From Paragordius varius (lineage: Eukaryota > Nematomorpha), in contig OZ176052.1 of NCBI GenBank assembly GCA_964247055.1, positions 7,874,001 through 7,938,000 on the forward strand: 64,000 nt of DNA. Reading direction: 5' to 3'. Position 1 is the stretch's first letter. Each line of letters begins with the position of its first letter. The notes under the pieces were generated by a model. The model did no database searches and was not told the origin of the DNA. It worked only from the letters and a program-made list of their open reading frames with translations. Both the position numbers and the translations under genes were made by a program. This document shows, in pieces, positions 1-10,031 of this stretch.

Positions 1-136
1 AAACCCGATCTCATATAAAATCGACAGAATCAATATTGTCTTGAATATTAATATAAATCAAATAAATTTATTTTATGTATTAAAAATATTTTAATATTAA
101 TACTTTAATTATAATATAGGATAATAAAGTGTGATA

Positions 137-994
137 TCATGAATAATATTTTTCGATTGGAGAGTTTGCAAAAGCTTCATATCCCTTCTTCAACGAAGAC
201 CATATATTAACTAACGTTATAATGTTATTAGATTGACTAGTGTTTTCATTAGTTTTCTTATTATGTTGTTCTTTGTAAAATTGATAAAATCCATTAAAAC
301 CACAATACAATTTAAGAGCCGTATCGCTGGTTTGTGATGACCAGGGTACACCATACTTCCAAAATGTTACATAATGTTCACAGTTTTGCGTCAGCATGTG
401 ATAAGAAACATCTTGGTTCAATAAGCTACGTGCGTTTTCTAATGCCCTTTCACTAGAAAAGGGTTTACATCCCCTTAAACGCGCCTCGATCTCTTTGTTA
501 TTAATGCGAATCAATGATTGCCCAGCAACCAAAGCAAATGAATCTCGAGCCAATCTAGCTATTGTTCCCTTTAAAGCTTCTGTGATAGAGGGAGTAGGCC
601 TGTTTAATTCGTTAGTAGGTACGGGGATATCATTGTCAAAATTATTGGTAAGTGAAGGGAATACGATTCTGGACATTGATTGTATAATGCTTCCAAAGGA
701 GGAATCAAATTGTTTATCGGATCTTTTCGTGCGATTACAGTTATCAATGGAGGAAGATTCTTTCGCTTCAAAATCAAAACCATTGTGGGCCCGCACATGA
801 ATAACTGTAGAACCACCTTCGTATATAGCCCAATGGTGATATAAGCCACGATTATATTCAATCAAATCTCCTGGTTTTGCCAAAGGTAAAATAACATCCC
901 AAGTTCTAAAAGGATTTAGATTATCAATTCCTATATCAATTGTCTCATCAAAGCTTTCAAAAACTTCGAATTGGTTTGATTCATCGGTAACCAT
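137..994 (-). CDS. LRAT-domain (HRASLS/PLAAT-like) acyltransferase or thiol hydrolase, single exon
   Basis: 285 aa, ATG at 994-992, TGA at 139-137. Residues ~41-68 hold the LRAT H-box: PGDLIEYNRGLYHHWAIYEG, then VIHV, giving candidate catalytic His53/54 and His66. Residues 204-214 read NCEHYVTFWKY, the family's conserved Cys box, with Cys205 as nucleophile. Family members (LRAT, PLAAT/HRASLS) transfer or hydrolyse acyl groups of phospholipids or retinol at membranes. The His-to-Cys spacing is about 60 residues longer than I recall for PLAAT proteins, because of a polar segment (~80-140). I see no clear C-terminal membrane anchor, unlike many PLAATs, so substrate and location are open. There is no intron. 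A poly(A) signal candidate (AATAAA on the minus strand) lies at 72-67. Its neighbours are repeats, so context says nothing about its job. The family is well supported; the subfamily is not. Confidence 0.85.
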   Translation of the reverse strand: MVTDESNQFEVFESFDETIDIGIDNLNPFRTWDVILPLAKPGDLIEYNRGLYHHWAIYEGGSTVIHVRAHNGFDFEAKESSSIDNCNRTKRSDKQFDSSFGSIIQSMSRIVFPSLTNNFDNDIPVPTNELNRPTPSITEALKGTIARLARDSFALVAGQSLIRINNKEIEARLRGCKPFSSERALENARSLLNQDVSYHMLTQNCEHYVTFWKYGVPWSSQTSDTALKLYCGFNGFYQFYKEQHNKKTNENTSQSNNIITLVNIWSSLKKGYEAFANSPIEKYYS

Positions 995-1022
995 TTAGCA
1001 TAATAAATAAAAGCAGTTGTTT

Positions 1023-1617
1023 ATAACACTGCATCCAAAATCGAAGGATATACAACACATTCATTTTAGTCCTTCGATTCAAATTGGGGAGTTAAATACC
1101 CCAGGCCTGTTTGAAACTGAATTCTTTTAAATTTGAAATAAATCGAAACCATGGCAACATTTTGCACTAATATAATATTAAAAACCGAAATATATAAAAA
1201 AATTTATTCAAAAATACTTGATATTACTTATTTTAAGCTAAAACCGAAAGGTAAAAATTCTGTCAACGTGACATGTGTGCAATGATAAAATTAAAAAATA
1301 ATACAAAATAAACCGCTTTTTCTGTTTATATCAATGTTAGATGTAATTTAAATAAAAAATAAGCTTTAATTTTACCCTTAAAATCAATGAAAGACGATAT
1401 TTTGCAAAAATTTTGTAAAAAAAATGGCGGCAAAGTAGTTTGACATGGAACTTTTTTCAAAACAAAATTTCATGTAGATATTTTGGTATATTTTAATTTT
1501 TATTAGGATAGAAGCAAAAATTTAAATTGAGACCGTTTCCTTCTGTAGTATTTTAAAAATACTAAATCAAATTTAGCCTGGGGTATTTAGATACCACAAA
1601 TTGGATCGAAGTGTTAA
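1023..1617 (-). mobile_element. TTAA-flanked MITE, copy A (inverted relative to copy B)
   Basis: Non-coding element of ~590 bp. The right end reads ATCGAAGTGTTAA; the left end is the complement of the family's other end (TATCCAAGTGTTAA) with a short insertion. Each end has a subterminal near-palindrome of the form GGGGTAT-nnnn-ATACCCC. Close relatives lie at 2110-2695, 13841-14365, 15404-15544 and 35250-35841. TTAA at the ends suggests a piggyBac-type target site (inference); no transposase is encoded. Confidence 0.8.
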
Positions 1618-2109
1618 TCAGAAAAAAATGCCTATATTTTATATTTTTTTTATTGAAAGCTAAAATAAGCGAAAAAGTGCAAATAAAAGTTTTAAATATA
1701 TGTTAAAGTTTGATATCAAATAAAAATATTTTCTTAAAATGCATACCTTAATCAACAATCTAATTTTTAAAAAGATTTTGTTGAAGCGTAATACATTTAA
1801 GCATGATGGAAACGATATAAAAACGTTTTCACATAAAAAAAATTTTTGATACACTGAACATATCCACTGCTTCTAAATTTTAAATTCAATGTTCCTTTGC
1901 TTTAAAATTGCTGAACATTTGTAAAAAATACATATTTTATTTAACATAATCTAGAAGACAAACGACTCTTAACAGTAGTGATAGAAATGTTTAGCATCAT
2001 GTTTTTATAATGTCTTAAACGTTTTTGTACCGTTTCCATATTGCCCCAAAATAGTTAGATAAGCTTCAACAATATTCTGCTAATTAAATATTTAAAAATT
2101 TATGCTTTT
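1618..2109 (+). repeat. Fragment of a dispersed ~1-kb repeat family
   Basis: The stretch around 1760-1815 (an AAAGATTTTGTTGAAGCGTA-like string, then GCATGATGGAAACG) recurs with modest divergence near 45580-45630 and 62680-62715. No gene is seen. It sits between two oppositely oriented MITE copies. Confidence 0.5.
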
Positions 2110-2695
2110 TTGACACTTCGATTCAAATTGGGGTATCTAAATACCCAAGACAAAATTTGAGCTAGGATTTTTATGAAACTACTGAAGGAAACGGTCCCAA
2201 TTTAAATTTATGCTTCTATCCTAATAAGAATTATATAAATATGCCAAAATATCTAAATAAAATTTTGTAATGAAAAAAAAGTTCCATGTCAAACTACTTC
2301 GCCGCCATTTTTATTTTAGAATATTGCAAAATATCGTCTTCATTTATTTTTAAGGGAAAAATTAAAGCTAATTTTTTATTTATATTACATCTAGCATTGA
2401 TAGAAATAGAAAACGCGATTTGTTTTGCATTATTTTTCAATTTTACCATTACACACATGTCACGTTGAGTAAATTTTTACCTTTCGGTTTTAGGTTAAAA
2501 TAAGTAATATCAAGTATTTTTGAATAAAATTTTTTATATATTTCGGTTTATTAATGTTATATAAGTACAAGATTTTGCCATGGTTTCGATTCCTTCCATA
2601 TTTTTAAAGAATTTAATTTTTAACAGGCCTGGGCTATTTAACTACCCCAATTTGAATAGAAGGACTAAAATGAATGTGTTGTATCCAAGTGTTAA
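2110..2695 (+). mobile_element. TTAA-type MITE, copy B
   Basis: Begins TTGACACTTCGATTCAAATT and ends GTATCCAAGTGTTAA. It shares its full length with copy E (35250-35841). Subterminal GGGGTAT...ATACC palindrome-like sequences occur near both ends. Non-coding; short open frames inside are chance. Confidence 0.82.
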
Positions 2696-3264
2696 AAATA
2701 TTTTTAGCTGATATCAAAATATAGCATATATTGAATTTTTATCGCACCACGGCATTTTACTCTTTATTTTAAGAGAACTCGACCAGTTAAAATGAGCAAA
2801 AAAATTGAAATTTTTGAGCCTACATCTAAATTCATTTTTTTTGAAAATATTGTTTTGCTTTTTATATGTGGTTAATAAGATTTTTAGTGATATATTTCAA
2901 GATAAAGCATTTTTGTACGTAAAAATGTTGTTTAAAAATGTGCACAAACAATGAATTGTATAACTCGTAAGAACCAAAACCAAAAACACCGTGATAATCC
3001 TAATACAAAAATGTTCTGCTCAAACATTTTTGGGCTATGTCTTCGTAATAATTGCCTTTATTTTTTAAAATCAAATTATTATATGCAAGTGCAAATAAAA
3101 AAATGCCCTTGGTTAAAATATTAAAATGGCTCTATAAAATTTAATTCTCATTTTATTGATAATAGATTATTGAGTTTAATATGGTTTTGCAACCGATTAT
3201 TTTAAATAATTTTGATAAACCATATTACTTAACTATTCTAAAATACTGCTAGAACCCACAACAT
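2696..3264 (-). repeat. Inverted fragment of the dispersed repeat, then featureless AT-rich DNA
   Basis: 2700-2850 is the reverse complement of sequence near 45410-45530 (shared TTAAGAGAACT core and flanks), so it is a minus-oriented piece of the dispersed family. 2880-3264 shows nothing I can assign. Confidence 0.45.
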
Positions 3265-3459
3265 CAGTGTGAGTAAGCATTGCTAGTATTTGATTAAACA
3301 TTGCCAGATAGCATATTTAGCAAAGGACAATATTATTGGCTAATAGTATTTTTGTCACTTTCACTTTTTACTATAATCACCAAATAATGATGCTTTTTTC
3401 TGAATATGCTCTCTAACAATATTTGATGAAGAACTAGCTATATCTGTTAATTCATACTG
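3265..3459. mobile_element. Fold-back (hairpin) MITE, ~195 bp, older copy
   Basis: The two halves are inverted copies of each other: CAGTGTGAGTAAGC...GCATATTTAGC...ATTATTGGCTA on the left, and ...GCTATATCTG..TTCATACTG on the right. A second, clearer copy is at 24565-24755. Non-coding. Confidence 0.6.
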
Positions 3460-3835
3460 TAATGTTCGCAAAAATGGGGATTAAAAAATAAAGGCTAATG
3501 AATCATATATCATTCGATAGCTTAAAGTTTCAGGAAAATGAATATTAAACGATATATGCAATTATAATATTAAAGTTATTTTATTTTTCTCCTATTAGCC
3601 AAAAATAAAAAATCGCATTTTTGATCGCACATTATTTCAAATAAATTTAAATCCAATAGAGAATAGACGAAAACGTGTAAACAAAATTTAAATTTTAGAA
3701 TAATATGATGTAATATCAGCAAAATTAATAATAAATATTATGAATTTTTGTTAGAGTCCTCTAACTTCTTTGGATCAACACAAAAATAAAATTTAACTAA
3801 ATACAAATTAAAATTATGAAATCTATATATTTATA
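3460..3835. other. Unassigned AT-rich spacer
   Basis: No gene, repeat or signal recognised between the fold-back element and the start of the satellite array. Confidence 0.5.
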
Positions 3836-6800
3836 AAAATGGAAAGTGGTGGTTTGTGATCTGTTTCCGGAAAACCGGTAGGCCCATTCAAATCCAAACA
3901 TCTAAAAATATAAGCATTAATAAATGCCCCGACAATAGCTTCGCCATTTTTTGAAATAGGCCCCCGTTTGGGCCCACCCCGTGTGAAAAACGGTTTTTTT
4001 GAAAACACAAATCCACAAAAAGCGTGTCTTTGAGACGATTTTCTGGAAAACGTGTTGGGCCATTCAATTTCAAATATAATTTTTGTTTACTTATTTTCGA
4101 TTGCGCCGAACATAGTCGGCTCGCTTTTTTAATCGCCCTCTTTTTAACCGCTCCCCCCGTAAATTTTTTTTTCAAAAATAAAACCACAAAAATAATTTTT
4201 TTAAATCTATTTTTCGCCCGAGGTATTTCAAATATGATTTTTATTACTTATTTTTGATTGCGCCGAACATAGTCGGCTCGCTTTTTAATGTAGGCCCTCT
4301 TTTTAACCTCTCCCCCCGTAAAATGCTTTTTCAAAAAACAAAGTCCACAAAAATAATTTTTTGATTCTATTTTTCGCCCAAGGTATGCGATCGTAAAAAT
4401 TCAATAAGGATTCCACGTATTCCCTGTTAAAAGGCATTTAGGTCAAGCGTTTTTTTGATGTAAGCTGCTGGGTAAGGAGCTACCCGCTAAAAACTGATAC
4501 GCCATGTGGCTTTGTGATCTGTTTCCGGAAAACCGGTAGACCCATTCAAATCCAAATATCGAAAAAATATAATCATTAATAAATGTCCCGGCAATAGCTT
4601 CGCCCTTTTTTTGAATGAAGCCCCCGATTCGGGCCCACCTCGTGTAAAAAACGGTTTTTTTGATATTTTATAAAAATAAAGATGTATATCTATTTATAAA
4701 AAATTCCGTTATTGGGTTGATATGATTGATTTCTTTTTGTCGGTTTATTATTATCTTTATTATTTATATAGTAGCTTTCTCTAAATAATCTTTTGGTGTC
4801 GTTTTTTCTATTTCTAATATCTCAACGTTACCCCAATCAATTTTGTCTCTGTACTTATGTGCATGATAAGCTAATGCCGACATATTTACTTTGTTTCTTC
4901 TTTCTGCGGCTTTATGTTCTTTCGAGTGTTTATACCTCTTTTAGTCTGTCCAATATAAACATCATCGCAATCACTACACTTATCAATCATATCAACCCAA
5001 TAACGGAATTTTTTATAAATAGATATACATCTTTATTTTTATAAAATACTAGCGTAAATCTCGTGCTGCTACGCAGCCCGAGGAAGTCCTTCGAACTTCT
5101 GGGGGGAGGGGGAAAAATAGATTTAAAAAATTATTTTTGTGGACTTTGTTTTTTGAAAAAAATGGCATTTTACGGGGGGAGCGGGTAAAAAGAGGGCCTA
5201 AATCAAAAAAGCAAGACGAATATGTTCGTCGCAATCGAAAATAAGTAAACAAAAATCATATTTGAAATTGAATGGACCAACACGTTCTCCAGAAAATTGT
5301 CTCGAAGACACGATTTTTGTGGACTTCTGTTTTCAAAAAAACCCGTTTTTCACACACGGTGGGCCCGAACTGGGGGCCTAATTCCAAAAAAGGGTGAAGC
5401 TATTGTCGGGGCATTCATTAATGCTTATATTTTTTCGAAGTTTGGATTTGAATGTGTCTACCGGTTTTCCGGAAACAGATCACAAAGTTACATGAGGAAT
5501 CAGTTTTTAGCGGGTAGTTCCTTCCCAGCAGCTATCATCAAAGAAACGCCTGACTAAAGTTTTTGCCTTTTAACAGGGAATACGTAGAATCCATATTGAA
5601 TTTTTACGGTCTCATACCTTGGTCGAAAAATAGATTTAAAAAATATTTTTGTAGACTTTGTTTTTTGAAAAAGGTGGCATTTTACGGGGGGAGCGGGTAA
5701 AAAGAAGGCCTAAATCAAAAAAGTGACTCGACTATGTTTGGCGCAATCGAAAATAACTAAATAAAAATCATATTTGAAATTGAATGGTCCAACACGTTCT
5801 CCGGAAAATTGTCTCAAAGACACGATTTTTGTGGACTTCTGTTTTAAAAAAAACCCTTTTTTCACACGGGGTGGGCCCGAACTGGGGGCCTATTTCAAAA
5901 AAAGGGCGAAGCTATTGTCGGGGCCTTCATTAATGATTATATTTTTTCAATGTTTGGATTTGAATGGGTCTACCGGTTTTCCTGTACCAGATCACAAAGC
6001 CAGCATTTTCCATTTTTATAAATATATAGATTACCATAAATAATGTATTAATATCCATATATCTTTTAACATCCTATACATATGATAGATACTCCTTACT
6101 CAGCAGCTATCATCAAAGCAACGCTTGACTAAAATTTTTGCCTTTTCACAGGGAATACGAAAAATCTTTCTCGAATTTTTACAGTCTCATACCGTGGGCA
6201 AAAAAATACAATGAAAAAATTATTTTTGTGGACTTTGTTTTTTTTGAAAAAAATGGCATTTTACGGGGGTAGCGGGTAAAAAGAGGGCCTAAATCAAAAA
6301 ATTGAGTCGACTATGTTCAGTGCGATCAAAAATAAGTAAACAAAAATCATATTTGAAACTGAATGGTCCAACACGTTCGCCAAAAACTTTACTTAACCCA
6401 TTTTTCACACGGGGTGGGCCCGAACTGGGGACCTAATTCCAAAAAAGGGCGAAGCTATTGTCGGGGCATTCATTAATGATTATATTTTTTCGATATTTGG
6501 ATTTGAATGGGTTCACCGGTTTTCCGGAAACAGATCACAAAATTACATGAGGAATCAGTTTCTAGCGGGTAGCTCCTTACCCAGCAGCTATCATTAAAGA
6601 AACGCCTGACTAAAGATTTTGCCTTTTAACAGGGAATACGTGGAATCCATATTGAATTTTTACGGTCTCATACCTTGGTCGAAAAATAGATTTAAAAAAA
6701 TATTTTTGTGGACTTTGTTTTTTGAAAAAGCATTTTACGGGGGGAGAGGTTAAAAAGAGGGCCTACATTAAAAAAGTGACTCGACTATGTTTGGCGCAAT

Positions 6801-7085
6801 CGAAAATAACTAAATAAAAATCATATTTGAAATTGAATGGTCCAACACGTTCTCCGGAAAATTGTCTCAAAGACACGATTTTGTGGACTTCTGTTTTAAA
6901 AAAAAACCGTTTTTCACACGGAGTGGGCCCGAACTGGGGGCCTATTTCAAAAAAAGGGCGAAGCTATTGTCGGGGCATTCATTAATGATTATATTTTTTT
7001 AATGTTTGGAGAATGGGTCTACCGGTTTTCCTGTACCAGATCACAAAGCCAGCATTTTCCATTTTTATAAATATATAGATTTCAT
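3836..7085. repeat. Complex satellite array, inverted about its centre
   Basis: Repeated blocks marked by CTACCGGTTTTCC (about 5458, 5968, 6513, 7018) and by TTTTACGGGGGGAGCGGG (about 5165-6730) give units of ~510-540 bp. Within a unit, three diverged submonomers of ~150-185 bp can be seen from the recurring GC-rich box (GGGGGAGCGGGTAAAA, GGTGGGCCCGAACTGG, GCGGGTAGTTCCTT). From 3836 to ~4664 the same sequences run in reverse complement; from ~5048 onward they run forward. The outer ends (ATATATTTATAAAAATGGAAA at ~3826-3844 and its complement at ~7058-7078) are inverted copies. Open frames inside are accidental. The GIY-YIG fragment at 4665-5047 sits at the turning point. Confidence 0.85.
4665..5047 (-). 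mobile_element. Penelope-like element relic: GIY-YIG nuclease fragment between perfect inverted repeats
   Basis: A perfect 66-nt inverted repeat (4665-4730 and 4982-5047) flanks a 251-bp loop. Read on the minus strand the loop resembles the C-terminal GIY-YIG endonuclease of Penelope-like retroelements: a CSDCDDVYIGQTKRG block, then an EHKAAERR/NMSALAYH block, then KIDWGNVEILEIE and DYLEKA. These match the order and spacing of the GIY-YIG, Arg/His and Glu-bearing parts in that family. No reverse transcriptase is present, so this is a broken fragment. The arms are identical while surrounding repeats are diverged, so the inversion looks young. Confidence 0.7.
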
Positions 7086-8029
7086 ATTTTTAATTTGTAT
7101 CTTTATTTTAATTTTATTTTTGTGTGGATCCGAAGAAGTTAGAGGACTTTAACGAAAATTCATTAATAAATTTATTATTAATTTTGCTGATATTACTCAT
7201 ATTATTCTAAAACATTCATTCAGCCTAATCCATAATGCAAAAAATTTAAGTTGCTTGAATATCGCATAAAAATAAATGCAAAACATTATCAATATTTACA
7301 ATTTTCGGATGATTCTATAACCTACAAGCATACAAGCTAAAAATTGCACTTTGGCGTAAATATGAATGATAAAAATTGTAAATATGCGATAAAAGATTTA
7401 ATATTGTATTACAATAATCATATATTAACTCTATATATAGAATTTTTCAAAATATCGCCTTCAATTAAGCCTTATATAAAAAAATGTTTCGAAAATTTCC
7501 ACCAAATGCGGAATTATTATGCTCTAAAGCCGGTATTAAAAGCCAACATGGGGCCAAAATAATCAAAATTTTAGGATAAAAAAATTACCTATCAAAAATT
7601 TGAGAGGATACATCTTTTTTATACATCGAATTGTATGAGAAAACCATTTATTATACATACTTATATATATTTTGGATGTTCTGTAAAAATATACGCAGCT
7701 ACCGCTTTGTTGCAAATTGTTGAAACATTTTTTTATATAAGGCTTAATTTTTTAAGACGATATATTGGGTAAACTGTATATATTGAGTTACTATATGATT
7801 GTTGTAAAAATTAAAATTTTCACCGCTTATTAATAATTTTTTGTAATATAAATTTGACGGCAAAGTGCGATTTTAGTTTATATTCTTGTAGGTCTTTCTA
7901 TGATCCTCCGAAAAAATGTAACTTTATTGATAATATTTTGCGTTTAGAAATGTATGCAATATTATAATAAATAAAATTTTTTTGACGGGTTTTCCATCCA
8001 AATTTTATTTGACATAATCTATATCTTTT
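7086..8029. other. Unassigned AT-rich DNA between two satellite blocks
   Basis: Nothing recognisable. A 72-codon open frame near 7344-7562 has the lysine/asparagine/tyrosine-rich make-up expected of translated AT-rich DNA and no familiar motif. Confidence 0.5.
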
Positions 8030-9480
8030 TCATAAAAATGGAATGTGGTGGCTTTGTGATCTATTTCCGAAAAACCGGTGGACCCATTCAAATCCAAATA
8101 TCATGCCCCGACAATCTTCGCCCTTTTTTTGAATTAGGTCCCCAGTTCGGGCCCACCCCGTGTAAAAAATGGGTTTTTTGAAAACACGGGTCCACAAAAA
8201 GCGTGTCTTTGAGACAATTTTCCCGAAAACATGTTGGACCATTCGATTTCAAATATGATTTTTTTACTTATTTTCGATTGCGCCGAACATAGTTGGCTCG
8301 CTTTTTTAATTTAGGCCCTCTTTTTAACCGCTCCCCCTGTAAAATGCCAATTTTTTCAGAAAAAACCGTCCACAGAAATATTTTTTTTAATCTATTTTTC
8401 GCCAAAGGTATGAGACCGTAAAAATTGAGGATTCATGGTATTACCTTTTGAAAGGCAAAAATTTTAGTCGTACGTTTTTTTATATTGGCTGCTGGGTAAG
8501 GAGATACCCGCTAAAAACTGACCCCTCATATCGAATAGCGTGCCTTTGGGGCTAAATTCCAGAAAACTATCAAGCCATATAAGTTCATAGCTGCTTAAAA
8601 TATTACCCGTAACAAGGCAAAAATTTATATCGTGCCGTTTTTTAAAATAGCCCTCAATTAGGCCCTTCACGCCCTGATAAATACCTCACCATAGAATGAT
8701 TTTTTAGTTTTAAGGCAATTTTTCCGAAAACTAATGAGAGCATATGGAATTAATCATGATTAGGTATTCTTTGTAAAAAGGCAAAAATTTTAATCAAGCG
8801 CTTTTTTTGTATCAGCCTCTGGGTAGGGAGCTACCCGCCTAAAACTGCACCACCATATCAAAATTGCGTTGTTTAGGAGTTAATTTTCAGAAAACTTATC
8901 AGGCCATATAAGTTTAATGAGGGCCTGTATTATTACCCGTAAAAAGGCAAAAATTTAAGTCGAGCGGATTTCTTAAATTAGCGGTTAAATAAGCTCTGGG
9001 TAGGGGCTACCCGCGTAAAATGCGTCATTTTATAGAAATTGCGTTGTTTTGGAACTAATTTACAGAAAATTTATGAAGTCATATGAGTTCATTAAAAGTT
9101 TGAAATATTACCCGTAACTAAATAAAAATTAAGGTCGGGCTTTGTTTAATCAGTCGTTAATTTGGGGCCTTTATGCCCTAAAATACGCCATCAGATAACG
9201 ATTATTTAGTGTTGAGGTATTTTTTCGAAAATCCCATGAGACGATGTAATGATTCCAAATATTTGCCCTATAAAGGCAAAGAATTTAACTCAGCGCTTTT
9301 CCATGTCTATGGGAACTGGTCTACCGGTTTAAAACTGAAACGCCATACAAAAATGGCGTGGTTTTGGAGATGATTTAAAAATTTAAGAAGACATACGAGT
9401 TCAGTTAAACACATTTCTGACGAAATTGTATATCATTCTATCCTTTAAAAAGGGGCCAAAAATGAGTTACTTTTTATATC
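8030..9480 (-). repeat. Second satellite block: degenerate tandem monomers of ~165 bp
   Basis: 8030-8480 is a minus-oriented copy of the 3.8-7.1 kb array. From there a simpler head-to-tail series follows, marked by GGGTAGGGAGCTACCCGC-like boxes at about 8487, 8660, 8816, 8995, 9163 and 9310 (spacing ~150-180 bp). Each is followed by a TTTTCAGAAAACTTAT-like string and by TTACCCGTAAAAAGGCAAAA. Monomers decay towards 9480. It probably shows the ancestral monomer of the larger array. Confidence 0.75.
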
Positions 9481-10031
9481 CCTTGATCCCAGATGTGAAC
9501 ACAATTTCAAATCTTAAAATAAATCCAATGATAGTTGAATATTAACTTTCATAAGGGACAGTTTAAATATGGTCAATTTCGAGTTAACAGAATTAATGAC
9601 ATTTTTTAATTTATGTATTTTATTATTTTATCTCCATTACCTCTATTTATTGCAAATTATTTAGAATAATTATCGGTGAGACTACTCACATCGAAGCGTT
9701 ACAGGGCCAGCTAGTATGCTATAAAAATGCGATTTTATTTTGACTAATAACAGAAAAATTAAAATAATTTTATTTCTTGTATAACCGCATATATTATCTC
9801 GAGTAGCTTCATTATCCTGAAGCTTTTAGCTATCAAATTTCCCACCATGTAACATTAAAAATAGTGTGTAACTTACTTAAATTAAACCATCGCTACATAT
9901 CGGGTTTATATTAAGTGTGAATCTTAAGAATTTAAATATAATAAATTTATTTATATATATTATAGGTATATAGGAGATCACAGGATATAGTATTGGCTAT
10001 AAAAATACCCAAAATCATAAAAACACAAAAA
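9481..10031. other. Spacer and ALG8 3' region
   Basis: No gene. A minus-strand AATAAA at 9951-9946 lies ~80 nt past the ALG8 stop and is a plausible poly(A) signal. Confidence 0.4.

Noticed and set aside
4793-5044. Plus-strand 83-codon open frame across the hairpin loop
   Set aside because: It is the opposite strand of the GIY-YIG fragment and its inverted-repeat arm.
3823-6043. Several 60-100 codon open frames on both strands of the 3.8-7.1 kb array
   Set aside because: They are copies of the satellite read in different frames and orientations, with no conserved protein motif.
7344-7562. 72-codon open frame beginning MHFGVNMNDKNC
   Set aside because: Composition is what AT-rich DNA gives by chance; no motif, no splice context.
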